Assembly: GCF_004634385.1 (NCBI RefSeq)
Contig: NZ_CP037895.1
Coordinates: 1,029,245 to 1,093,244, forward strand
Length of the DNA: 64,000 bases
Reading direction: 5' to 3'
Origin: Thermaerobacter sp. FW80
Lineage (GTDB): Bacteria; Bacillota; Sulfobacillia; Thermaerobacterales; Thermaerobacteraceae
Shown here: positions 17,912 to 28,577 of the stretch, piece after piece
How the letters are laid out: each line of letters starts with the position of its first letter
Position numbering within the stretch: position 1 is the stretch's first letter
Translations under genes and position numbers: made by a program
The notes under the pieces: generated by a model
Seen by the model: only the letters and a program-made list of their open reading frames with translations
The model's database searches: none
What the model was told of the DNA's origin: nothing

Positions 17912-17926
17912 GGTTACTGTGACCGG
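17912..17926 (+). promoter_or_regulatory. operator-like palindrome, copy 1
   Basis: GGTTACTGTGACCGG, whose first 13 bases form an imperfect palindrome GGTnAC-n-GTnACC. Its exact reverse complement recurs at 18102-18116. Position upstream of the 26-residue ORF fits a regulator site. Confidence 0.45.
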
Positions 17927-18012
17927 GATCCAAGCAGCGTGGCCATGAGCGGAGGCTGCCACCGGGCGATCGAGCGATCGCCGCGGGGCAGATTCGGTGG
18001 AGCGATCTGATC

Positions 18013-18093
18013 ATGGCCCGTGCGATCAAGGTTCTGCTGCTGTTGGCGACCCTGGTTCTGGCGGCTGGGTCGAACTACCAGGTCAGCTTCTGA
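18013..18093 (+). CDS. 26-residue hydrophobic peptide ORF
   Basis: ATG to TGA encodes MARAIKVLLLLATLVLAAGS followed by NYQVSF: a short basic start, one membrane or signal-like helix and a six-residue polar/aromatic end after GS. GGTGGAG lies 10 bases before the ATG. The two operator-like palindromes (17912, 18102) flank it and the HD-GYP gene begins 56 bases later. The design resembles secreted peptides or small membrane proteins; no family was recognised and translation is unproven. Confidence 0.45.
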   Translation: MARAIKVLLLLATLVLAAGSNYQVSF

Positions 18094-18101
18094 CCGCCTC
18101 A

Positions 18102-18116
18102 CCGGTCACAGTAACC
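18102..18116 (+). promoter_or_regulatory. operator-like palindrome, copy 2 (inverted)
   Basis: CCGGTCACAGTAACC, the exact reverse complement of 17912-17926. Together they could be paired operators or a 15-bp long-range stem around the small ORF. It sits 33 bases before the HD-GYP start. Confidence 0.45.
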
Positions 18117-18149
18117 TCCTTTCTTTGCTCGGTGAAGCGAGGTCAGACG

Positions 18150-18623
18150 ATGGTCGTTCCGCAGCTGCGGTGGCGTCCGGGCTATTTCGCATACATCGTC
18201 ATCACGGCCGCCATTGTGGTGGCTCTGGAACGGGCGATCGCGCCTGCGGACCTGTCTGATGTATTGTCCTTTTACTTCTTTGCGGTAGCCGCCGAAGCAT
18301 TCCCCATTCCGGTTCCGCCGCTCAAGGGATCCATATCGCTCGGTTTCGTCGCCATATTTGCTGCGATCTTGTCCGAAGGGCCGTTATGGGGAACGCTGAT
18401 CGCAGCATTGGGCACCATCCGCCCAATCGATTTTGATGGCCGCATTCCACTCCGTGGCATCCTATATAACCGATTCCAGTTGGGCCTATCCGCTTTCATT
18501 GCTGGTCACGTGTACCATGCGCTTGCAAATGGAGCCGACATAACAAGCCGGCAATCCATTGCTGGTTTCCTTCTGGCGGCTCTGGTCTACTTCATTGTAA
18601 ACGTCGGAATGTTTAGCGCATAT
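18150..18623 (+). pseudogene. HD-GYP phosphodiesterase, 5' part (IS-interrupted)
   Basis: ATG 18150 (GCGAGGT seven bases upstream) opens a membrane sensor of four to five helices with FPIPVPPLKGSISLGFVAIF, similar to the sensor of the GGDEF protein at 6748. The frame runs into the inserted element after ...NVGMFSAY and then meets a stop. Joining 18623 to 20252 with one copy of the ATAT duplication restores an unbroken frame into the HD-GYP half at 20252-21166. This 5' part is clearly lower in G+C (roughly half) than its neighbours and than its own 3' half. Confidence 0.85.
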
Positions 18624-20247
18624 GAGCCTGTTTCACGGACACTGACTTGATCGGGACGGGCTGGAAGGTACTGAGCCTATACAGCAACATCGCATGGGTT
18701 GGCGGTCAGCATCGCGTCGGTGAGGGGGCCCCGGTCGCTGCCCTTCTACGCCGGCGCCGCAGCAGTGCAACGAAAGGGTAAGGACGCGGATCTCTCCGTC
18801 ACCCTTCGCCAGAGCTTCAGCAAGTTGTGGGTCAAGCAGAGCAGCTTCCACTCGCTGTCACACGCCGCCAGACCGCGACGCAGGAACCGGTCGGCGCCTC
18901 GCACGGCCTTGATCTGCCCAAACACCGGCTCCACGGTCTGGCTGCGCTTGGCGTAGATCGCCTGCCCTCGCCGGGTCCGCAGCTTGCGTTCCATCCGCTC
19001 CCGCAGGCTCAGCCCCTTGGGGATCCGGCCCCGCGGAGGGGGTGCATCCTTCACCGCCTGACGATGCTTCCACTCCTTGCTCGTCGCCAGGAACAGCTCC
19101 GGCCCTTCGGCCGGCGCCTGCTTCACGTTCGCCTCGCTCCAGTACCCCGCATCGGCCACCACGGCCCGGATGGGCTCGTCCACGCCCGCGGCCCGGAGGT
19201 TGGCTTGCGCCTGCTGGAGCATCGGGTGCAGTTGGCCCACGTCGTTGGCGTCCTGCGTCACCGCCGCGGCCACGATGAGTTGGTCTTCGCTCACCACCGC
19301 CTGGGCGTTGTACCCTTGCACAAAGCCCTGCCGGGTCTTCAGGATCCGGCTGTCCGGATCCGTGATGTTGGCCTTGGCTGCCGGATCCACCGAGGGATCC
19401 GGCGCCTTCGGCTTCCGCCCCCGCCGCTTCTTGCCGGTCGCCTGCTCCTGGGCCTTCCGTTCGTCGATGCGGGCCTGCTGCCGGGCGGCTTCCCGGGCCG
19501 CCTCGTCCTCCAGCCGCCGCTTGCATGCCTTTAGCCGCTCCAGCCGGCTCGCACGGTGGCGCAGCTCCTCCGGCAACTCGTCCCCACGACGCCCGGGGCC
19601 GTACCGCTCATCTTCTTCTCGGTCCGTGGCCTCCGCTTCCCGGAGCATCTTCTCCACTTCCTGGCGAATCGCATCGTAGGTTCGGTTGGCCGCCAGCGAG
19701 GCGTTGGCCTTCATCTTCGTCCCGTCAAGGGCGACCACGCCCACCTTCCCGAGCCCCGCCTCGCGGCACAGCCGCAGCACCTGCGTGAACAGCTCGGCCA
19801 GTTCCCGCGCATGGCGCTGGCGGAAGCGGGCGATGGTCACGTGATCCGGCTTCTGGTTGGCGGTGATCACCCGGAAGGCCACGTCCTCGAGGCACAACCG
19901 CTCGATCCGCCGGCTCGACCGCTCGCCGACGCAGTAGGCGTACAGCAGCAGCGTCACCATCATGGTCGGGTCGTAACTCTCTCCACCCCAGCCGTCGGCG
20001 CGGTACTTCTCGTAAAAGGCCCGCAGGTCCATCTGCTCCACCGCATCGATCAGGAACCAGGCCAGATGGTCCTCAGGCAGCCAGTCGCGAAGGCTCGGTG
20101 GAAGCAGGTACAGTTGGTCACGGTTCACCGGGCGGAAGTTGTAGGCCATAGGGACACCTCGGGCGACGGAGAATTCCAATCCATGGCCTCACTTAAACCC
20201 ACGTGGGTGCAATCCTGCGGAAATACCTGGGTTCGTGAAACAGGCTC
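18624..20247. mobile_element. IS1182-type insertion sequence
   Basis: A 1624-bp element with perfect 14-bp terminal inverted repeats GAGCCTGTTTCACG (18624-18637) and its complement (20234-20247), flanked by a 4-bp target duplication ATAT (18620-18623 and 20248-20251). It holds one intact transposase gene on the minus strand. Preserved ends, duplication and transposase suggest a recent insertion. It interrupts an HD-GYP gene. Confidence 0.92.
18746..20149 (-). CDS. IS1182 family transposase
   Basis: 467-residue DDE transposase. The N-terminal domain has LYLLPPSLRDWLPEDHLAWF; the catalytic part has VVALDGTKMKANASLAANRT (first Asp), NITDPDSRIL and DAGYWSEAN (second Asp), with a coiled, charged insertion around residues 180-260; the end has KRSQTVEPVFGQIKAVRG (Glu region). 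All expected motifs are present, so it should be active. ATG 20149 was chosen because GAGGTG lies five bases before it; an upstream in-frame start would add ten residues. Confidence 0.92.
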   Translation of the reverse strand: MAYNFRPVNRDQLYLLPPSLRDWLPEDHLAWFLIDAVEQMDLRAFYEKYRADGWGGESYDPTMMVTLLLYAYCVGERSSRRIERLCLEDVAFRVITANQKPDHVTIARFRQRHARELAELFTQVLRLCREAGLGKVGVVALDGTKMKANASLAANRTYDAIRQEVEKMLREAEATDREEDERYGPGRRGDELPEELRHRASRLERLKACKRRLEDEAAREAARQQARIDERKAQEQATGKKRRGRKPKAPDPSVDPAAKANITDPDSRILKTRQGFVQGYNAQAVVSEDQLIVAAAVTQDANDVGQLHPMLQQAQANLRAAGVDEPIRAVVADAGYWSEANVKQAPAEGPELFLATSKEWKHRQAVKDAPPPRGRIPKGLSLRERMERKLRTRRGQAIYAKRSQTVEPVFGQIKAVRGADRFLRRGLAACDSEWKLLCLTHNLLKLWRRVTERSASLPFRCTAAAPA

Positions 20248-20251
20248 ATAT

Positions 20252-21166
20252 GTATGTCGATTCAAAGGGGTTCGTCTCGCCGGCGTCGTCCATCATTTGA
20301 AGACCATGGGTATGGTCAACTATGTAGCCCTCATGCCCTTGGCCTACCTCATCTCGGCGATCCATCGCTGGGTCGGCCCCATCGGGATGGTCCTCTTCCT
20401 GCTCCCCCTTGTCGTGGCTCGCTTCTCCTTCAAGCGGTATCTCGACGTGCGTCACATGTTCCTGGGGACGATCCGCGCCCTGGCCCTGGCCCTGGAGGCT
20501 CGGGATCGCTACACGTATGGTCACGCCGATCGGGTGGCGAGGCTTTCGGTCGAGATCGGCAAGGCCCTGAACCTCAGTGACGACGAGCTGGAGCAGCTGG
20601 AGTACGCGGGGATCCTGCACGACATCGGGAAGATCGGCGTCCGGGACGAGATCCTCAACAAACCGGGGCGGTATACGCCGGATGAATACGAGGAGATGAA
20701 GCGGCACCCCGTCATCGGGGCGCGCATCGTCAGCGGCATCGAGTCGCTGGACGTGGTCTCGCTCTGGATCCGGCACCATCACGAGCGCTTCGATGGCACG
20801 GGCTATCCCGACGGACTGCGGGGAGAGGACATCCCCCTGGGTTCGAGGATCCTCGCCGTGGCCGACGCCTTCGACGCGATGCTCTACGACCGGCCGTACA
20901 AGGCCGGGCGGCCGCTGCCCGAGGTGATCGAAGAGCTCAAGCGGTGTTCGGGGACCCATTTCGATCCGCGGATCGTCCGGGTGGTCCTGGACCTGATGTC
21001 CAGTCCCCAGCGGGTGGCGGAGCTGACGCGGCCTCCAGAAGTCCGGTTCGTGGAGCGGCTCGCGTCGCTCTACGGACTGAGGCCCCCCGTCCCGGGCTGG
21101 CGGGAGCGGCCGCTGGTGGTCGAGGAGGTTGCGGGCGCGGAGGAACCGGTGGATCCGCCGGGGTAG
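20252..21166 (+). pseudogene. HD-GYP phosphodiesterase, 3' part (IS-interrupted)
   Basis: Second half of the gene begun at 18150. It carries the end of the sensor (two helices, about 20320-20430) and a complete HD-GYP domain: YTYGHADRVARLSVEIGKAL, HDIGKIG, the HHH-type segment RHHHERFDGTGYPDGLRGED and ADAFDAML. The domain hydrolyses c-di-GMP. Without its start and most of the sensor it is probably silent, although ATG 20308 or transcription out of the element could yield a soluble or short-anchored fragment. Confidence 0.88.
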
Positions 21167-21233
21167 TCTAGTTGGGGAGCCCCCTCGATGGGCGGCGTCC
21201 CGGAGCGAGGGCGTCGGGCGGAGGCGTTGGAGG

Positions 21234-21845
21234 GTGTTCCTGGCGAGTCTCTTGCTGGCCGTGGCCATCGGGTGGATCCGGGGCGGTTCGGTGAAGCGGA
21301 TCGGGCGGCTGCCCCTGCGGTGGGTGGGCCTCCTGCCGGTCCCGCTCGTCCTGCGTTCGATGTTGCAACACCCATCGTCCGTTCACCTCCCGTGGGTGGT
21401 GCAAGGGGCCGAGATCCTCCAGTTCGTCGCCTATGCCTTGCTCGTCGTGTTGGCGATGGTGAACCGCCACCTACCGGGCTCCGGCTATCTCATCGGCGGC
21501 AGCCTCGCCAACGCGCTGGTCATCACCGCCAACGGCGGGCGCATGCCGGTCAGCGAATGGGCGATCCACGTGGCGGCCCACGACCTCGAGCGGGCCGCCG
21601 CCGTCGCCAGGCTGGCCGGGGGCGACAGCCTGACCCATGAACTGCTGGGGCCGGAGACGCGGCTGCCGTGGCTCGCGGACATCATCCCCCTGCCCCGGCC
21701 GTTTCCCTTCCCCTCGGTGGCCAGTGTCGGGGACGTGCTCATCGCCGTGGGACTGATGTGGCTCGTGATCGCGGCGATGGGGACGAGGCACCCGGCGGGG
21801 CAACCCGTGGCGCCTGTCGGCGGGACCGGCAGGGGCAGGCGGTGA
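21234..21845 (+). CDS. DUF5317-like membrane protein
   Basis: About 203 residues with four or five hydrophobic helices and conserved-looking GGSLANALVITANGGRMPVS in the middle, matching my memory of the DUF5317 family often found next to HD-GYP genes in Clostridia; function unknown. GTG 21234 with GGAGG seven to ten bases upstream was chosen over longer starts that would overlap the HD-GYP end. The gap to secA (21846-22372) has no credible gene. Confidence 0.7.
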   Translation: MFLASLLLAVAIGWIRGGSVKRIGRLPLRWVGLLPVPLVLRSMLQHPSSVHLPWVVQGAEILQFVAYALLVVLAMVNRHLPGSGYLIGGSLANALVITANGGRMPVSEWAIHVAAHDLERAAAVARLAGGDSLTHELLGPETRLPWLADIIPLPRPFPFPSVASVGDVLIAVGLMWLVIAAMGTRHPAGQPVAPVGGTGRGRR

Positions 21846-22151
21846 TGCCAGGGATGCCGTCCATCCCCGTTCCGTCGCGCAGGCAGCCGCTGCGCAGGGA
21901 GCCCGCCCCCGTCCGGCTGCGCGGGCGGAAGGGGCCGCAGGGCGGCGGAGCGCGCGCCGGATGGACGGGGACAGCGAGGAGCGAGCGGCGGGAAGCGGGA
22001 AGCGGTCCAGCGGTCCGACCGGGTCGTGCGGCGGGAAGGGGCCCGGGCGGCCCGCGGCGGACGGGGTGATGGATGCCCGCGGCGTCTGGGGTGATGGGTG
22101 TCCGACGCGACGCGCCGACGTCGCCGCCCGGGTGGGCCGATGTCGCCGCCT

Positions 22152-22188
22152 GCGTGGAATGCCCCCCTGCCCGCGTGGAATGCCCCCC
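22152..22188 (+). repeat. 16-bp direct repeats before the secA promoter
   Basis: GCGTGGAATGCCCCCC at 22152-22167 and again at 22173-22188, 21 bases apart (two helical turns), reaching into the -35 region of the secA promoter. Such phasing fits a dimeric or tandem regulator site. Confidence 0.6.
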
Positions 22189-22195
22189 ATGACCA

Positions 22196-22204
22196 TGCTA
22201 GAAT
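22196..22204 (+). promoter_or_regulatory. extended -10 promoter of secA
   Basis: TGCTAGAAT: an extended -10 TGn followed by TAGAAT (5/6). The -35 (TGGAAT, 22176-22181, 17 bases upstream) is weak. Transcription would start near 22211, giving a leader of about 160 bases. Confidence 0.55.
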
Positions 22205-22327
22205 AAGGAGGACGCGCGGCCGGTCGGTCGCTGGCCGATCGGCCGTGCCCGTGTTCCCATGCCCGGACGCGGTCGACCCGGGGCGTCTCCCGGCGCCCCG
22301 GTGGCGGGCCCAGGTGCCGAGCATTCC

Positions 22328-22354
22328 CCGGCGCGAGCGCGACGCCGGTTTTTT
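22328..22354 (+). terminator. intrinsic terminator (attenuator) in the secA leader
   Basis: CCGGCG (22328-22333), loop of 9, CGCCGG (22343-22348), then TTTTTT (22349-22354): a textbook intrinsic terminator ending 18 bases before the secA start. GGCGTC at 22282-22287 can pair with GACGCC at 22341-22346, which would break the terminator, so an antiterminator is possible. Confidence 0.6.
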
Positions 22355-22372
22355 CTTCAGGAGATGAGAGCG

Positions 22373-25201
<2,829 letters not shown>

Positions 25202-25280
25202 GCGCCCGGAGGGCCGCGGCCCGTCCAGGGCCCGCGGGGCCGCCGGCCCTGGCAGGAAGCGGGAGGAGGGACGCATCGGC

Positions 25281-26589
25281 ATGTGGGACGAACTGCTGCG
25301 CCGCATTCGCGCCCTGCGTCCGCGGCTGGAAGAATTGAGGGATGATCTTTGACCTCGCCGGCAAGCGGCGGGAGATCCAGCGCATCGAGACCGCGATGAC
25401 GGATCCCTCGTTCTGGGACGATCCGGCCCGTGCCCAGCAGCAGGTGCGCCAGCTGAAGCTGCTCAAGGGGCCGGTGGAGCGCTACGAGGAGCTGGAGCGC
25501 CAGCTGGACGACCTGCAGGTGCTGGCCGAGCTCGCCGCCGAGGAGGCGGACATGTCGGTCGTCCCGGAGATCGAGGAGGGCATCGCCAAGGCCGAAGCGG
25601 GGCTCCGCCAGCTGGAGCTGGACCTGTTGCTCACCGGGCCCTATGACGGCTACGACGCCATCGTCTCCCTCCACCCTGGCGCCGGGGGGACGGAGTCCCA
25701 GGACTGGGCCCAGATGCTCTGGCGCATGTACACCCGCTGGGCGGAGGACCACGGCTACCAGGTCGAGGTGCTGGACCTGCTGGAGGGCGAGGAGGCGGGC
25801 ATCAAGAGCGTCACCTTCGCCGTCCGTGGGCCCAACGCCTACGGCTACCTGCGCAGCGAGCACGGCGTCCACCGGCTGGTCCGCATCTCGCCCTTCGACG
25901 CCGCCGGCCGGCGCCACACGTCCTTCGCCTCGGTGGACGTGCTGCCGGACCTGGGCGACAGCCCGGAGATCGAGATCCGGCCGGAGGACCTGCGCATCGA
26001 CGTCTTCCGGGCCGGTGGCCACGGCGGCCAGCACGTCAACAAGACGGAGTCGGCGGTGCGGATCGTGCACCTGCCCACGGGCATCGTCGCCACCTGCCAG
26101 AACGAGCGGTCCCAGCACGCCAATCGGGAGACGGCGATGAAGATCTTGAAGGCGCGCCTGGCCCGCTACTACGAGGAGCAGCGGCTGAAGGAGATCGCCG
26201 CCCTGCGCGGCGAGGTGGGCGAGATCGCCTGGGGCAACCAGATCCGCTCCTACGTCTTCCAACCCTACACCCTGGTCAAGGACCACCGGACCGGGGTCGA
26301 GGTGGGCAACGTGCAGGCCGTCATGGACGGCCACCTGGACCCCTTCATCAACGCCTACCTCCGCTGGGAGGCCGCCCGCACGGGCAAGCTGGGCCGCGGC
26401 GGCAGCGCCGGCGACGGCCGCGACAAGGGGGTCGCCGCGGGTGACCAGGCCGCCGGGGCGATCCCGCCGTCCCCAGGGGCGGGCGCTGCCGGGGACGGCG
26501 CCGCCGACGGCGGGCGCGACGGGCGGGCCGGCGTCGCAGGCAAGGCGCGGGCCGGTTCGTCCGAGGGAGCGGGCCGGAGCGGGCGCTGA
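25281..26589 (+). CDS. prfB: peptide chain release factor 2 with programmed +1 frameshift
   Basis: RF2 reads UGA and UAA. The first frame (ATG 25281, after GGGAGGAGGG) ends at TGA 25350-25352 within CTTTGAC; ribosomes slip +1 on CTT so that translation continues GAC from 25351. An internal Shine-Dalgarno-like AGGG (25338-25341) precedes the slip site. The joined protein is about 435 residues, with the RF2-specific SPF motif (RISPFDAAGRRHTS) and the catalytic GGQ in AGGHGGQHVNKTES. The last about 70 residues are a Gly/Ala-rich tail outside the family and contain an exact iterated 13-mer (26550). Confidence 0.97.
26550..26562 (-). repeat. iterated 13-mer GGACGAACCGGCC
   Basis: Exact copy in the prfB C-terminal extension. 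Confidence 0.85.
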
Positions 26590-26830
26590 GGGCCGGCCGG
26601 GCCCGCTCCCCCGCGGCCGCCTGGTGCGGCGCCTGCCGACGGGGTCCGGCGTCGGAAGGGCTTGCCGGTCAACTCCCGAACCGTCCCATCGATCACTGTA
26701 CGGGAGGTGCCGTCCGGCCTCCCCTCGCCGTGCCCCCGCCTGGAGCCATTTCCACCGCACGGGGGCAGGGTTTGTCCCCGGGCCGTCGAAGTACGCCGGG
26801 CGCGGGAATTGTCGAGAGGTGGCACCCCCC

Positions 26831-27517
26831 GTGATCGAGTTCATCAACGTGAGCAAGGTCTACCCCAACGGGGTTACGGCGCTGGAAGACGTCAGTCTGC
26901 ACGTGGAGCGCGGCGAGTTCGTCTTCCTGGTGGGGCCGTCCGGGGCGGGCAAGTCCACGCTGGTGCGGCTGATCTACCGCGAGGAGACGCCCACACAGGG
27001 CGTCGTCATGGTGGACGGGCTCAACGTCGGGCGCCTGCGGCGACGGGACGTGCCCTTCCTGCGCCGCCAGATGGGCGTCGTGTTCCAGGACTTCAAGCTG
27101 CTGCCCAACCGCACGGCGTACGAGAACGTCGCCTTCGCCATGTTCGTCACCGGGCACACGCCGCGCCAGATCCGCCGGCGCGTGCCCGAGGTGCTGGAGC
27201 TGGTGGGCCTCCGGGACAAGGCCGGCGCGCTGCCCTCGGAGCTCTCCGGGGGGGAGCAGCAGCGGGTGGCGGTGGCCCGGGCCGTGGTCAACCACCCGAA
27301 GATCCTGCTGGCCGACGAGCCCACCGGCAACCTGGATCCCGAGACGGCCTGGGGCATCATGGAGCTGCTGGTGGAGATCAACCGCCGGGGGACCACCGTG
27401 CTGGTGGCGACCCATGCCCAGACCATCGTGAACGCCCTCAAGCGCCGCGTGGTCCGGCTCGAAGGGGGCCGGATCGCCGCCGACCACGCCCAGGGGGTGT
27501 ACGAGCGTGCGATTTGA
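26831..27517 (+). CDS. ftsE: cell division ATP-binding protein FtsE
   Basis: 228-residue ABC ATPase of the FtsEX complex, which controls wall hydrolases at the division site. Walker A GPSGAGKSTL, Q-loop VFQDFKLLPNRTAYENV (the FtsE-typical form), signature LSGGEQQRVAVARA and Walker B ILLADEPTGNLD are all present. GTG 26831 lies after GAGAGGTGG. It overlaps ftsX by 11 bases, so the two are translationally coupled. No clear promoter was found in the 241 bases after prfB. Confidence 0.96.
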   Translation: MIEFINVSKVYPNGVTALEDVSLHVERGEFVFLVGPSGAGKSTLVRLIYREETPTQGVVMVDGLNVGRLRRRDVPFLRRQMGVVFQDFKLLPNRTAYENVAFAMFVTGHTPRQIRRRVPEVLELVGLRDKAGALPSELSGGEQQRVAVARAVVNHPKILLADEPTGNLDPETAWGIMELLVEINRRGTTVLVATHAQTIVNALKRRVVRLEGGRIAADHAQGVYERAI

Positions 27518-28394
27518 TACGCTCGGCTACTTCCTGCGCGAGGCGATCACGGGGATCCGGCGCAACGGGTTCATGAGCTTCGCCTCGGCGTCCACCGTGT
27601 TCGTGTCCCTGGTGGTGCTCAGTCTGCTGCTGGTGGTGGCGGCCAACATCCGGCACCTGGCGGGCTATGTGGAGTCGCAGGTGGCGGTGGTGGCCTTCCT
27701 GTCGCCGGACGCCTCCCGCGAGGAGGGCCGGGCGTTGGAACGGCGGATCGCCGCCATGGACGGCGTGGCCGAGACCCGGTTCGTCACCAAGGAAGAGGCC
27801 CTGCGTGACCTCAAGGCGTTGCTCGGCGATCGGGCCGATCTGCTCGAGGGGGTCGAGAAGGAGAACCCCCTGCGCGACGCCATCGAGGTCCGGCTGGCGG
27901 ATCCGCGCTACGGCGAGCAGGTGGTGACCGCCCTGCGCCAGGGGCCGGGCGTCGAAGACGTCAAGTTCCGGCGGGATCTGGCGGACCGGATCCGCCGCAT
28001 CGGGGATGCGATCCGGCTCGGTTCGGCGGTGTTGGTCGGCCTGCTGGCGGTGGCCACCCTGTTCCTCATCTCGAACACGATCCGGCTGACAGTGTACGCG
28101 CGGCGGCGCGAGATCCAGATCATGAAGCTGGTGGGCGCCACCGACTGGTTCATCCGCTGGCCGCTGATCATCGAGGGCATCCTGCTCGGCCTGGTGGGGG
28201 CGGGCGCCGCGGCGGCCCTGGCCTGGTGGGGGTATGACCGGCTGATGCTGGAGGTCACCGAGGCCATCCCCTTCGTGCCGCTGGTGCCCAAGGAGCCGCT
28301 GCTGGGCGAGGTCGCCCAGGCGCTGCTGGTGGGGGGGACCCTGCTGGGCGCCTTGGGCAGCTCCATGTCGGTGCGTCGTCACCTGCGGGTGTGA
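27507..28394 (+). CDS. ftsX: cell division membrane protein FtsX
   Basis: 295 residues: an N-terminal membrane helix (about residues 22-44), an extracellular domain (about 50-165) that binds wall-hydrolase activators, and three C-terminal helices with FLISNTIRLTVYARRREIQI and KLVGATDWFIRWPLIIEGIL, the conserved FtsX permease part. GTG 27507 lies inside the ftsE end. The M23 peptidase gene that follows is its likely partner. Confidence 0.95.
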   Translation: MRFDTLGYFLREAITGIRRNGFMSFASASTVFVSLVVLSLLLVVAANIRHLAGYVESQVAVVAFLSPDASREEGRALERRIAAMDGVAETRFVTKEEALRDLKALLGDRADLLEGVEKENPLRDAIEVRLADPRYGEQVVTALRQGPGVEDVKFRRDLADRIRRIGDAIRLGSAVLVGLLAVATLFLISNTIRLTVYARRREIQIMKLVGATDWFIRWPLIIEGILLGLVGAGAAAALAWWGYDRLMLEVTEAIPFVPLVPKEPLLGEVAQALLVGGTLLGALGSSMSVRRHLRV

Positions 28395-28416
28395 AGGGTT
28401 GAAGGCGGTTGCCAAG

Positions 28417-28429
28417 GGACGAACCGGCC
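28417..28429 (+). repeat. iterated 13-mer GGACGAACCGGCC
   Basis: Exact copy between ftsX and the M23 peptidase gene. Confidence 0.85.
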
Positions 28430-28577
28430 GTCGCGCGCGCCGGGGCGGGGTGGGCACCCGGGCCGGCGCGCGGGGTTCCGCGGCGGTCGGGAGGCATCCC
28501 AGGCCGGCGGCATGGCCGTCTATGGGAGCGCGACATGCCACAGGACGGAAGGACGATGCCGGGGAGGGCGTCTTGGT

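Noticed and set aside
17912-18116. A second small insertion element (MITE) defined by the 15-bp inverted repeats
   Set aside because: No target duplication flanks the arms, and each arm is itself palindromic, which better suits operator sites; not excluded fully.
25342-26589. prfB as a frameshifted pseudogene
   Set aside because: The break is the well-known CTTTGAC programmed frameshift site, and both parts are intact.
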